A DNA stretch of 43,556 nucleotides from Alphaproteobacteria bacterium (GTDB lineage: Bacteria; Pseudomonadota; Alphaproteobacteria; UBA6615): positions 1 to 43,556 of the forward strand of contig JAJFJA010000007.1 in assembly GCA_021774445.1 (NCBI GenBank), given 5' to 3'. The position numbers and the translations under genes were made by a program. This document shows, one piece after another, positions 33,900 to 42,031 of the stretch. The notes under the pieces are model-generated. The model was not told where the DNA came from. It made no database searches and was given only the letters and a program-made list of their open reading frames with translations. The number at the start of each line of letters is the position of its first letter. Position 1 is the stretch's first letter.

Positions 33900-34813
33900 G
33901 CCCGGACACCTCCCGCGGTCTTGACGGCATAGCGCTGGTACACGAGAACCGCGAGCATACTGCTCATGAGCAGTATGACTGAGACCGCCGCGCCGAACTG
34001 CCAATTCCCGAGCTCAGAGTTCTGTTGGAAAATGTGGATCGGTAGGACGAGGACCTTCCATCCGCCCATGAGTGCCGGGACGACGTAGGAACTCATGGAT
34101 ATGGCGAACACAAGGAGCGAGCCGGCGAGAATGCCAGGCATGCTCAGCGGAAAGGTGATCCGCCAAAATGCCGTCCAGCGGTTGGCGCCGAGACTGCGCG
34201 CCGCTTCCTCGAGGAAGGGGTCGATGCCGCGGATAATGCCGATCAGGGACAGCACCATGAACGGAAGTCCGAACTGAACCAGGCCGACGACGACGCCGAA
34301 GAAGTTGTACATCAACGGCAACGGCGTCTCGACGACACCCCATTGGAGCAGCGCCGCGTTGATAATGCCGTTGTCACCCATCAGGACCATCAGGCCGTAC
34401 AAACGGATGACCATATCGAGCTGCATGGCGGTCAGCACGAGGATCATCAGGAACGTGTTGCGGCCGGGATGCTCGGTCTTGGCGATCAGGTACGCCAACG
34501 GATAGCCGACGACCAGCGTGATCGTAGCGACCAGGGTCGCCAACCCGATCGATCGGATGGCCGCCTCGTAGAAGAGCGCTCGCTTGAAGAACCGCTCGAA
34601 GTTGGCGAGCGTCAGATCAAACTGGAAGTCGATAACGCCCGGTATGGCCTTGTTAAACGAGATGGCCAGCATCGAAAGGACAGGGAAGACGAAAAACAAG
34701 AGAAAGAAAATAAAAGCGGGGAGAACCAGCCAGATGAGACGATTGCCGCCGAGGAACACGCGCAGTGCGTTACCCCAGCCCTCAACAGTCACATTATCAG
34801 CCGAAGTGGTCAT
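33896..34813 (-). CDS. ABC transporter permease (PotB-like)
   Basis: 305 residues, six-helix inner-membrane permease: LIWLVLPAFIFFLLFFVFPV is the first segment, and EEAARSLGANRWTAFWRITF is the EAA loop. First gene of the transporter set; GGGAG lies 8 bases before the ATG. Its leader (34814-34970) contains two mutually exclusive hairpins. Confidence 0.9.
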   Translation of the reverse strand: MTTSADNVTVEGWGNALRVFLGGNRLIWLVLPAFIFFLLFFVFPVLSMLAISFNKAIPGVIDFQFDLTLANFERFFKRALFYEAAIRSIGLATLVATITLVVGYPLAYLIAKTEHPGRNTFLMILVLTAMQLDMVIRLYGLMVLMGDNGIINAALLQWGVVETPLPLMYNFFGVVVGLVQFGLPFMVLSLIGIIRGIDPFLEEAARSLGANRWTAFWRITFPLSMPGILAGSLLVFAISMSSYVVPALMGGWKVLVLPIHIFQQNSELGNWQFGAAVSVILLMSSMLAVLVYQRYAVKTAGGVRA

Positions 34814-34878
34814 CCCCGACGCTCCCTGACACGCGGCGATTCCATCACAATCGTCGCGCTATGATCAACCGCGACAAC

Positions 34879-34933
34879 GGGTAGGACCGACGGTTGGATC
34901 TGTAGACCTCCTACCCGATCGGGTGGGGAGGTC
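34879..34933 (-). promoter_or_regulatory. leader with alternative hairpins, riboregulator or attenuator candidate
   Basis: On the minus-strand RNA, GACCTCC..ACCC can pair with GGGT.GGAGGTC (34905-34933; 11 pairs with a small internal loop and a GATC loop). Alternatively, GGGTAGGA of that same segment pairs with TCCTACCC (34879-34916, 8 perfect pairs). The central strand cannot be in both stems. The element lies about 65-120 bases before the first permease start and after the racemase stop. As DNA, the 34905-34933 palindrome could instead be an operator. Confidence 0.45.
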
Positions 34934-34970
34934 CGTTACCCGCCCCGTTTGTCGCATGACAAATGCCCGG

Positions 34971-35732
34971 CTATTCGGCCGCCTCCCGCATGGTTTGGGC
35001 AATGTCATCGTAGCCCACAATCGGCTTGGCCGGTGGCGTGCGATAGGTGCGCTTGCTTTGGCTGAGGCCGGAGCCTATGAGCGCTACCGCGAACCGTACA
35101 GCCGCCGGCACCGGATCGATTACTGGGACATCGAGGCCGCGTGACAGCAGACCGGCGCGCACCGCCTCGGCGCATCCCAGCATCCCGGTGCAGCCGAAGA
35201 TGATCGCGTCAGCGCCGTCCTGCTCGACGGCGATCGCGGCCTGTTGGGTCAGTGCCTGCTTCACGCGGGCAAGATCGGACTCAAGCTCCAGGACCGGGAT
35301 GTTGACCGAGCGAACCGACGCGAGTTTGGCGGGCAAGCCATAAACCATTGCCTGGTTCTCGAGCATCGACCGGATATTGTCGAGCACGGTAATGACGCTG
35401 AAGCTGTGGCCAAGCATCGCAGCGATGTGCATTGCTGTTTCGGCCGGTCCTACAACCGGGATCGACACGCACTCGCGTGCCGGCCGCAGACCGGGGTCCC
35501 CCATACAGTCGATGACCACCGCATCGACCCCGTCCCGCTCCGCTTCGATGATCTTGGCCACCGTCCCCGGCACTGCCAGCGCCTCGTCGAGTTCGCACTC
35601 GATCGACGCCGGGCCGGTGGCGATCTCGACCATTTCGACGGTCACGTCGGCGGTCTGAAGGGCGTCAAAGTCATGCAGCCCCCGGAAGCCGCGAGATGTT
35701 ATTGGGGTGACGACGCGAATGCGTTTTGCCAC
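34971..35732 (-). CDS. Asp/Glu/hydantoin racemase family protein
   Basis: 253 residues with the two catalytic cysteine motifs: VVIDCMGDPGLRPA and AIIFGCTGMLGCAEAV. N-terminus MAKRIRVVTPITSRG. The family racemises hydantoins, aspartate or glutamate by a two-base mechanism. GTG 35732 is chosen because GGAGG lies five bases upstream; the ATG at 35744 has no such site. It heads the catabolic block, is divergent from the MalT-like regulator, and would interconvert the enantiomers of the ring substrate imported by the ABC system. Confidence 0.85.
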   Translation of the reverse strand: MAKRIRVVTPITSRGFRGLHDFDALQTADVTVEMVEIATGPASIECELDEALAVPGTVAKIIEAERDGVDAVVIDCMGDPGLRPARECVSIPVVGPAETAMHIAAMLGHSFSVITVLDNIRSMLENQAMVYGLPAKLASVRSVNIPVLELESDLARVKQALTQQAAIAVEQDGADAIIFGCTGMLGCAEAVRAGLLSRGLDVPVIDPVPAAVRFAVALIGSGLSQSKRTYRTPPAKPIVGYDDIAQTMREAAE

Positions 35733-36035
35733 GGCGACCTCCATTTGTGAGACTAATGCTGAGCCTACCACTCGAAGCCTGGAGGTCACAACACGGCCGC
35801 GCCTGTCACGCCGGCGCCGATCTCGATCGTAAAGCTGCGCCGGTTGTCTCGTCGGAGTGACCGACCCGTACGGTAGGCTACGGGAAGCGGGAGCGCCTGG
35901 CCAAAGCGAACGTGACAAACCATGTCGTCAACCCTACCCTATCGAGTAGTGGTGACTGCGTGCGTGTGCTTAAACTGGGTGCCGCGCCATCGAGCCGCTG
36001 CAGCCGATTTCGGAGAGGTTATTCTTGTAGGAACC

Positions 36036-38708
36036 GTGGATCGTCCGTTTTCCCAAGCTCTTCTGCTGGAAACGAAGCTCATCGAACCGATGGGACGGCG
36101 CGACACAGTCGCGCGACGGCGCATCCTCGACTTGTTCGGCGAGTTCCAGCCTGGCGGCGTCTGGCTAATCCATGCGCCCGCCGGGTTCGGCAAGACGACG
36201 TCGCTTGGGCAGATAAGGTCATTACTCGCGGAACGGGGGCACGGCTCCGGCTGGATCACTCTCGACGACAGCGACGGTGATCCAAAAACGCTCCTGGCAT
36301 ACGCCCACGCAGCGGTCCGGATGGCGGTCGGACAGGACCACGCGTCCGCCGCCAATGCGGCGCGGGAGTCCTTCTACCTCTCGCGCAGTGAGATGGGCGT
36401 CACGCTGATCAACCGCTTGAGCCAGCTCGAAGCCGGCGTGACGCTGTTCATTGATGACTATCATCGGGCACAAAACGAGCAGACAGATCGGACGCTCGAG
36501 TGGATAATCGACCACCTCCCGCCGGCGACCACACTCATCATCGCCTCACGGTCGAGACCCGCATTGCCGTACGCTCGCCTGCGCTTATCGGGGATACTGC
36601 GCGAACTGGGTCATGAAGAGCTTCGCTTCGACCTCGTCGAGGCGACGAGCGCGCTGGCCGGCATCGACAGCGATACCGCCGCGCAGCTAAACGCGCGCGT
36701 TCGCGGGTGGCCGGCGGCCCTCGAGCTTGCCAAGACGTGCCTCGCCGACGGCCGGCTGAGCCACAATCGCCTCGCTACTATTGTAGGCAACGAAGACGAG
36801 ATCACCGCGTATCTCGCCGAGCAACTGTATGATGCCCTTTCGCCTCAGCAGCAGAACACGGTGACAGCCTTGGCGGTCGTGGAACGGATCAACGCGCCCC
36901 TACTCACAAGCCTCACGGGTGCGCCAGACTCCGAGAACGTGCTGCAGGAACTCTCCGACCGGGGCGTGCCAATCACCTCGCTGAAGGGCGGGACGCGTTG
37001 GTGGACGATGCATCCGCTGTTCCGCGACTATCTGATCAAGCGGAGCCAAGCTGATGGTGTCGATCTCGCCAAGATGCACCAGAAGGCAATGAAGTGGTTC
37101 GAGGATAACAGCCTGCTGTCGGAAGGCATCGCCCATGCTGCCGCGACCGGGCTGATCGAGGATGCGCTGCGCATGATCGAGGTGCAGGGCGGCTGGCGCT
37201 TGGTCTTATCAGGTTATGGGCCATTGCTTCGCCAGGTTCTTGGCAGCTTGACCGTCGACGAGCTGGAGAGCTATCCGCGTGCTGCTCTCGCCCTGCCCTT
37301 TGATCTCGTCAAGACAGGTGCGGTCAAGGACGCCCGAGAAACTTTCAACCGCATAGCAACTCGCCTTCAATCGGTTCATGGCGATGCCGTCGCCGCCGAC
37401 ATTGCTTTAGTCGACGCCCACCTCAGGCTCTACGAGGACGAGCCGCTGGGACCGCTCGACGTTTCTTTGCTTTTCGACTTCGAGGGAAGCATCGACGATG
37501 ACGATCCCGTCGGGGCCGCCCTTATATCCAACGTGCTGTGCCTGATCTTCCTGCACATGGGTAACCTTCCCGACGCGCGCCGGTACTGCAACCGCGGAAT
37601 GCACAACTACCGGCAGGCGAACGCGGTGCTCGGCGAACTGTACATGCGTGGGCACCTGGGAGCGATCTTGCTACAGGAGGGCGACCTGTCTGCAGCCGAG
37701 GCTGAATTGAGAGGCATGATCGCCGGGTGCCGTCAGTTGATAGGTGATGACAGCGATATCGAAGCGATAGCGAACGTCGCGTTGGCCGAGATCTTGATGG
37801 AACGCGGCGATGTTGAGGGAGCATCAGATCTGGTTCGCTCGTCGCTGGGCCACGTTTCAACGAGCGATGCCTGGTTGGACGTGCTGGCATCGGCGTATAA
37901 GACAATGGCGCGTATCGCGCTGAGGAAAGACGGGATCGGCGCGGCCAAGGGGGTGCTTGACAGCGCGGCGGAGACCGCTCGGCGACGACACCTGCCTCGA
38001 CTAGACCGGTTGGCGCGCTCCGAGCGCGCGCGCGCACTGGTGTTGGTCGGTGACTACGCTACGGCCGAGCGGGAATTGGAACCGCTACTTCGGCGCAGTG
38101 AATCGTCGGATGTCGCGATGCCCACAGGCGAAATTGACTGGGCGCTGAGGAATGACATCGTGCTCACTACCCAGTCCCGTCTCCTTGTGCGCACCGGCAG
38201 AGCCCGCCAGGCGCTGGCCGTGCTCGGCCGCGGCTTGGCGTCAACCGTGAGCGGAGGCCGCCGCCTTTCCTGGATGAAAATGCAGTGCATCCGCGCGGTG
38301 GCCCTGGAGGAGGTGAATGACACTTCTGCAGCACATAAGGCTCTCGAAGCTTGCATGCCGCAGCTAACTCAACAGCCCCCTCAACAGTTCATACTCGACG
38401 AGGGTGCGCCTCTGAGGCGCCTGCTGAAACGGCTTGATACGTCGCAGATGCCAAGCAACGTAGCCGATTCGCTGTTCTCGCTCACATCGGGGGATTCCCG
38501 CCGCTTTTCCGAGTCGGAAACCACGGACGCGCTGATGATCACCTATTTGAGGCTGCTTGCTCAAGGCCACTCCAACAAAGAAATCGCGCGACTTCTCAGC
38601 GTCTCGGAAAATACGGTCAAATATCATCTCAAGCGAATTTTTGCCCGGCTGCACGTCAATAACCGAACGCGGGCGGTGACGACCGCGCAGCGAAGGTCCA
38701 TGATTTGA
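36036..38708 (+). CDS. LuxR-family regulator, MalT-type (large ATP-binding)
   Basis: 890 residues. STAND ATPase head with Walker A APAGFGKTT (about residues 47-55) and Walker B-like VTLFIDDYHRAQ; a helical TPR-like middle (LEEVNDTSAAHKALEACMPQ); and a C-terminal LuxR helix-turn-helix, LRLLAQGHSNKEIARLLSVS followed by ENTVKYHLKRIFARLHVNNR. Such regulators are activated by an inducer plus ATP. GTG 36036 gives the family-typical start a few residues before LLLETKL; ATG 35922 would add 38 residues of unlikely composition. Divergent from the racemase across about 300 bases, it is the probable activator of the catabolic genes. Confidence 0.85.
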   Translation: MDRPFSQALLLETKLIEPMGRRDTVARRRILDLFGEFQPGGVWLIHAPAGFGKTTSLGQIRSLLAERGHGSGWITLDDSDGDPKTLLAYAHAAVRMAVGQDHASAANAARESFYLSRSEMGVTLINRLSQLEAGVTLFIDDYHRAQNEQTDRTLEWIIDHLPPATTLIIASRSRPALPYARLRLSGILRELGHEELRFDLVEATSALAGIDSDTAAQLNARVRGWPAALELAKTCLADGRLSHNRLATIVGNEDEITAYLAEQLYDALSPQQQNTVTALAVVERINAPLLTSLTGAPDSENVLQELSDRGVPITSLKGGTRWWTMHPLFRDYLIKRSQADGVDLAKMHQKAMKWFEDNSLLSEGIAHAAATGLIEDALRMIEVQGGWRLVLSGYGPLLRQVLGSLTVDELESYPRAALALPFDLVKTGAVKDARETFNRIATRLQSVHGDAVAADIALVDAHLRLYEDEPLGPLDVSLLFDFEGSIDDDDPVGAALISNVLCLIFLHMGNLPDARRYCNRGMHNYRQANAVLGELYMRGHLGAILLQEGDLSAAEAELRGMIAGCRQLIGDDSDIEAIANVALAEILMERGDVEGASDLVRSSLGHVSTSDAWLDVLASAYKTMARIALRKDGIGAAKGVLDSAAETARRRHLPRLDRLARSERARALVLVGDYATAERELEPLLRRSESSDVAMPTGEIDWALRNDIVLTTQSRLLVRTGRARQALAVLGRGLASTVSGGRRLSWMKMQCIRAVALEEVNDTSAAHKALEACMPQLTQQPPQQFILDEGAPLRRLLKRLDTSQMPSNVADSLFSLTSGDSRRFSESETTDALMITYLRLLAQGHSNKEIARLLSVSENTVKYHLKRIFARLHVNNRTRAVTTAQRRSMI

Positions 38709-38750
38709 CGCTCCCGGACGCCAACCAAGTAAACGCGGAGCGACTTTAGT

Positions 38751-39116
38751 ATGACGCGTTTTGATGTTCTCTCTAGGATGATCCCCGGCTTGCTGGTCGC
38801 TGCCTCAATCACGCTGTTGCCCGATCCGGCCAACGCCGAGGAACGTATCGAACCGCCGCATCCGGGGATCGCAGCGCGGTCCGAGCCGAGTACCAGCGCC
38901 GACTGGGTCACATCTCGGTTCGGCTACGAGTTGAACCTGATCGGGCCAAACAGGCTCGGTATTTTTCTCGAAGGCGGGGGCCTGGTGGATGCGTTAAGTT
39001 GCGGGTGCGGTGGCGCGGATGGTTCATGCAGGGTGGTCGTGGCCGAGACACCTCACTATTCCCTTTGCGCGAGGCAAAGAGGTAACCCCTGCACAGGACA
39101 GTGCAGATTCAAATGA
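38751..39116 (+). CDS. small secreted cysteine-rich protein
   Basis: 121 residues. Signal peptide ends at ANA-EER (LLVAASITLLPDPANA). The mature part is about 92 residues with a Cys cluster at the end: SCGCGGADGSC, SLCARQ, NPCTGQC, six cysteines that could form disulfides in the periplasm. No family recognised. GGAG precedes the ATG. It follows the regulator by 42 bases on the same strand and overlaps the converging gene's stop by 8 bases. Confidence 0.6.
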   Translation: MTRFDVLSRMIPGLLVAASITLLPDPANAEERIEPPHPGIAARSEPSTSADWVTSRFGYELNLIGPNRLGIFLEGGGLVDALSCGCGGADGSCRVVVAETPHYSLCARQRGNPCTGQCRFK

Positions 39117-39435
39117 ATAGTACCGCTTCGCCACTTCGGAAATCTCCTGCGCTGTTCTTAGCAGGCTTGGCGCTCTGGACGTCCCTCGCAGCCAGACATC
39201 GACTGTGAGCGTGGAGCCCATCTCGAGCCGTCTTCATTTCGACTTTCGAATATGCGCCGGGGGGGATCTCTCGGTGCACGGCAATTCCGGTTGGCATGTG
39301 GGTCAATCGGAGCCGCAGGCTCCGCTCGTCCAATGCGCGCGAGAGACGAAGTCTGCGGCGGCGCGTTGAGATTGACCCGTCGCCCGCGCAGCCGACCTCT
39401 GCAGGATCAAGTCTCCAACTTTCGCGTTTAGTCAT
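39109..39435 (-). CDS. hypothetical protein, second gene of a two-gene operon
   Basis: 108 residues, basic (STRRRRLRLSRALDERSLRL), containing LTHMPTGIAVHREIPPGAYS and KVEMKTARDGLHA. No family recognised. It starts 10 bases after the stop of the upstream minus-strand gene with AGGGA before the ATG, which favours a real, co-translated gene. The C-terminus has low complexity and could be extended by mutation. Confidence 0.45.
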   Translation of the reverse strand: MTKRESWRLDPAEVGCAGDGSISTRRRRLRLSRALDERSLRLRLTHMPTGIAVHREIPPGAYSKVEMKTARDGLHAHSRCLAARDVQSAKPAKNSAGDFRSGEAVLFI

Positions 39436-39445
39436 TTTCGCGTCC

Positions 39446-39970
39446 CTACCGTGTTTCACCAACCGAACGGAGGTGGAATTTGATGAGGTCGCTGAGGTCG
39501 CTGAATTCGATAGGCGCCGAGATGCCGTCCTTGACGCGGCTATGGAATGCCAGCCGGTTTTCGCCCCTCAGATAAGCTGCCGCCTCATCAGGCGCGGCGG
39601 CGCAGTGCTTCTTAATAGCGGCTATGGCTGCCACAAATGGCACTCGGTTCACTACACCATCGCTGCCGCGACCGCCGTTAATCAACAATGTCCCACCAGC
39701 CGCTGCAAAACCGATTTCTCGCGTCATGCTCCCGCTGGTGTAATCAGTGCGGTAGTTGACCCGCCACGCGCGGGTGAAGCTTGCAAGGGGGCGCTGCGTC
39801 GCGGCGTCATAAATCATGATCTCATGCATACCGCCGTCGGAGTCCTCGTCGTCATTTTCGGAGACGAGATAGAACGTAGCGACAAAACGTTCGCACGGGC
39901 TCACTACACGCCTTTCGGGTGGAATGTCGCCTAACGCCCGGTTGCTCCCGTGATCCTGCCATATGGCCAC
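39446..39970 (-). CDS. hypothetical protein
   Basis: 174 residues, no signal peptide. An N-terminal beta-rich part, CERFVATFYLVSENDDEDSD then GGMHEIMIYDAATQRPLASF, is followed by WRVNYRTDYTSGSMTREIGF and AAAGGTLLINGG, which suggests WD-like or beta-propeller-type strands. Family not recognised. GTG at 39970 has GGGGAGG five bases upstream, a strong argument for expression. First gene of a pair with 39109-39435. Confidence 0.6.
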   Translation of the reverse strand: MAIWQDHGSNRALGDIPPERRVVSPCERFVATFYLVSENDDEDSDGGMHEIMIYDAATQRPLASFTRAWRVNYRTDYTSGSMTREIGFAAAGGTLLINGGRGSDGVVNRVPFVAAIAAIKKHCAAAPDEAAAYLRGENRLAFHSRVKDGISAPIEFSDLSDLIKFHLRSVGETR

Positions 39971-40386
39971 GACGACCTCCCCTTAATCTATTGCGACCAT
40001 ACGTCTTCATTGCGGCTTCGGGGCATTATCGCCACCTAGTCCGGGTTCGCTCCATTGCTAGTGTCGCTCCATCCAACGGTCGGTGAACCGGATCACATTG
40101 GCCGCGAGGATTTCGGCAAACTTGGGTTGCGCGTTCCTCGACAGTGCTCATCTCAAGGGTACAGATTACGCGATGCGCGCGACTGCGTGCCGGCCGAGTT
40201 GAGCTCGCAAACACTTCCACTACTACGGCGACAGAAAGCCGACGTGGCCGCACGCCGCCTGACCCTGGAGAAGGGCGCGCGGTCGGGCCTGGCGCGCCCG
40301 GTGGGTTCTAAAGATCGGTCAGCCTGAAACGTTCGCGAGCGACGAGGGCACGCAGGCTCACCCCATCCGACTCGGATTAACACTAG
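39971..40386. other. non-coding stretch with a possible gene remnant
   Basis: No intact gene. The minus strand at 40058-40147 reads RNAQPKFAEILAANVIRFTD then RWMERH before a TAG, protein-like but preceded by an in-frame stop: perhaps a decayed 3' end. Nothing else is assignable. Confidence 0.3.
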
Positions 40387-40640
40387 GGGGGTTGACGCGA
40401 CTGAAAAGAAACGATATTTGATACCGATATTCGTTATCAGAATTCCGCGAAGCCGCCGAGGAAACAGCCTCCGAGCGGCTTTTTCTATGACATTTTGCGC
40501 CGACTCGGAGGTCCGCATGCATACGGAAATCCTCGTGGGCATTGCTGTGCTTGAGCAGCGAGTTGCCGATCTGAGTGTTGCCAAGACCGCTGCCTGGCCA
40601 GCAACTCCACGAAGCTCGATGTCGCGCGCACAGGCTATGA
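40387..40640 (+). repeat. duplicated terminator/small-frame module, copy A
   Basis: Direct repeat partner of 41757-42005. Shared parts in order: GGGGTTGA box, the identical 18-mer CTGAAAAGAAACGATATT (40401-40418), a GC hairpin with T-tail (40450-40485), and a segment ending with the shared 21-mer GCTGCCTGGCCAGCAACTCCA less one base. The two copies flank the GST gene in the same orientation. Confidence 0.75.
40450..40485 (+). terminator. hairpin with T-tract in module A
   Basis: AAGCCGC-CGAGG pairs with CCTC-CGA-GCGGCTT (one bulge), followed by TTTTTC. Terminator-like. The stem differs from copy B but keeps pairing. Confidence 0.65.
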
Positions 40641-40675
40641 GTCGCGCATCCCAGTCGGCGCATTGCCGATGCTGA
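40487..40675 (+). CDS. possible small protein, paralogue of 41858-42031
   Basis: 62 codons starting immediately after the T-tract. The core EILVGIAVLEQRVADLSVAK then TAAWPATP aligns with the copy-B product with conservative changes, which hints at coding. No ribosome-binding site, and the C-terminus differs. Could be only repeat DNA. Confidence 0.3.
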   Translation: MTFCADSEVRMHTEILVGIAVLEQRVADLSVAKTAAWPATPRSSMSRAQAMSRASQSAHCRC

Positions 40676-40784
40676 CGACATCGCCGGCGATGTTTCTTCT
40701 ATTAGACGCGGCGCGCTATATTACTCGCACGCCGTTGCCGGTGGATGCGGCGGGCCGCGTGACCTGCAAACAGGGCTCCCCTCA

Positions 40785-41471
40785 ATGCTGAAATTCTACT
40801 ACAACGCCGCGCCCAATCCTCTCAAAGTGGCGCTGTTTCTCGAAGAGTCCGGGCTGGACTATGAACCGATCCCCATCGACACGCGGCGGGGCGACCAGCA
40901 CACGCCCGATTATCTGGCGCTCAATCCCAATGGCAAGGCGCCGACCATCGTCGATGGCGACGTCCTCGTGTTCGACAGCAACGCGATCCTACTCTATCTG
41001 GCCGAGAAGACCGGCAAGTTCCTGCCCGAGGACACCGAAACGGCACGTGGGGAACTCTTGTCGTGGCTGATGTTCGTGGCCACCGGGGTCGGCCCGTTTT
41101 CCGGACAGGCGGTGCACTTTCGCCATTTCACCCCGGAGCCCGTGCCTTATGGTCAGAAACGTTACAACTACGAGGCGCGCCGGCACTGGAAGATCGTCGA
41201 TGAGCGTCTCGGCCGCCACCGCTACATGCTTGGCGACGATTATACCATCGTTGACATGGCGGTCTGGGGCTGGGGCACGCGCATTCCTTTTATGCTCGGC
41301 GACGACGCCATGGCCGATTACCCCCACCTCGGCCGGCTGATGGAAGAGATCGGCGCCCGGCCGGCCGCCCAACGGGCGGCAACACTCAAGGACCGGCATC
41401 GCTTCAAGGCCGAGTTCGATGATGACGCCAAGCGACACCTTTATCCGCAGATCTATGCCGACACGCCCTGA
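40785..41471 (+). CDS. glutathione S-transferase
   Basis: 228 residues of the YfcG/Ure2-like class: thioredoxin-fold N-domain MLKFYYNAAPNPLKVALFLE, NPNGKAPTIVDGD with the cis-Pro, VFDSNAILLYLAEKTGKFLP (glutathione-binding E/DS motif), and a helical C-domain with MLGDDYTIVDMAVWGWG (N-capping box). It conjugates or reduces with glutathione in the cytoplasm. It is bracketed by two direct repeats. Confidence 0.9.
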   Translation: MLKFYYNAAPNPLKVALFLEESGLDYEPIPIDTRRGDQHTPDYLALNPNGKAPTIVDGDVLVFDSNAILLYLAEKTGKFLPEDTETARGELLSWLMFVATGVGPFSGQAVHFRHFTPEPVPYGQKRYNYEARRHWKIVDERLGRHRYMLGDDYTIVDMAVWGWGTRIPFMLGDDAMADYPHLGRLMEEIGARPAAQRAATLKDRHRFKAEFDDDAKRHLYPQIYADTP

Positions 41472-41671
41472 ACATGCGTCAGCTGCGCGGAGCCGGTCAT
41501 CGTGATTTCGGTACCCGGGTCCGTCCCCTCGTTGGCACAGGGCGAGCGTATTGCGACGTTGGCGCGGGTTTGCAGATTGTCGAAGACGGCCTCGACGCCG
41601 TCGCTTTGCACGTATGCGGGCATCACGGTGACGCCGACCGACCGAGACGTGTACCGCATCTTGATCACCAT
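41453..41671 (-). pseudogene. possible N-terminal fragment of a minus-strand gene
   Basis: Reads MVIKMRYTSRSVGVTVMPAY then VQSDGVEAVFDNLQTRANVA, a regular protein-like start that I tentatively liken to alphaproteobacterial TIM-barrel-type proteins beginning VTVxPxYVQSEGVDxVLDNL. After ANVA it loses resemblance and stops inside the GST end, so it would be truncated or frameshifted. Confidence 0.3.
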
Positions 41672-41756
41672 GTGGTGCGGGGTGAATTGTTTTGCACTCC
41701 ATGACTGAGCGCCCAGACGCGCATGCTGGTTTGATGATGGAGACTCGGGGTGACAA

Positions 41757-42005
41757 AAGGGGGTTGATCTCTGAAAAGAAACGATATTAGATGCTGAAAT
41801 GCGTAGTCAGACGTGCGCAAAAAAGCCGCCGAAGCCCCTGCTTCCGGCGGTTTTTTCATGCCTATTCACGCCGACTCGCAGGAGTGCACCTTCACGATCC
41901 TCGAACGCATCGCTGCGCTTGAGTATCGGATTGCCGATCTGAGTGCTGCCAAAGCCGCTGCCTGGCCAGCAACTCCATCAAACTCGACTGTCTTGCGAAC
42001 AGAGG
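41757..42005 (+). repeat. duplicated terminator/small-frame module, copy B
   Basis: Direct repeat partner of 40387-40640, with the same 18-mer at 41771-41788 and a GCTGCCTGGCCAGCAACTCC match near 41958. Between the shared blocks the copies have diverged, so the duplication is not recent. Confidence 0.75.
41819..41856 (+). terminator. hairpin with T-tract in module B
   Basis: AAAAAAGCCGCCGAAGC, CCCT loop, GCTTCCGGCGGTTTTTT: strong Rho-independent terminator shape with A- and T-tracts on either side, usable in both directions. It lies just before the ATG at 41858. Confidence 0.8.
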
Positions 42006-42031
42006 CCGCGGCCTTGCCTGCCAAACACTGA
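41858..42031 (+). CDS. possible small protein, paralogue of 40487-40675
   Basis: 57 codons: MPIHADSQECTFTILERIAA then LEYRIADLSAAKAAAWPATP, with a short variable tail. One amphipathic helix is predicted. It starts directly after a terminator U-tract and lacks a ribosome-binding site, so expression would need readthrough or a promoter not seen. Confidence 0.35.
   Translation: MPIHADSQECTFTILERIAALEYRIADLSAAKAAAWPATPSNSTVLRTEAAALPAKH

Noticed and set aside
39296..39934. 212-codon plus-strand frame
   Set aside because: Opposite two minus-strand genes with good starts; composition is that of an antisense shadow.
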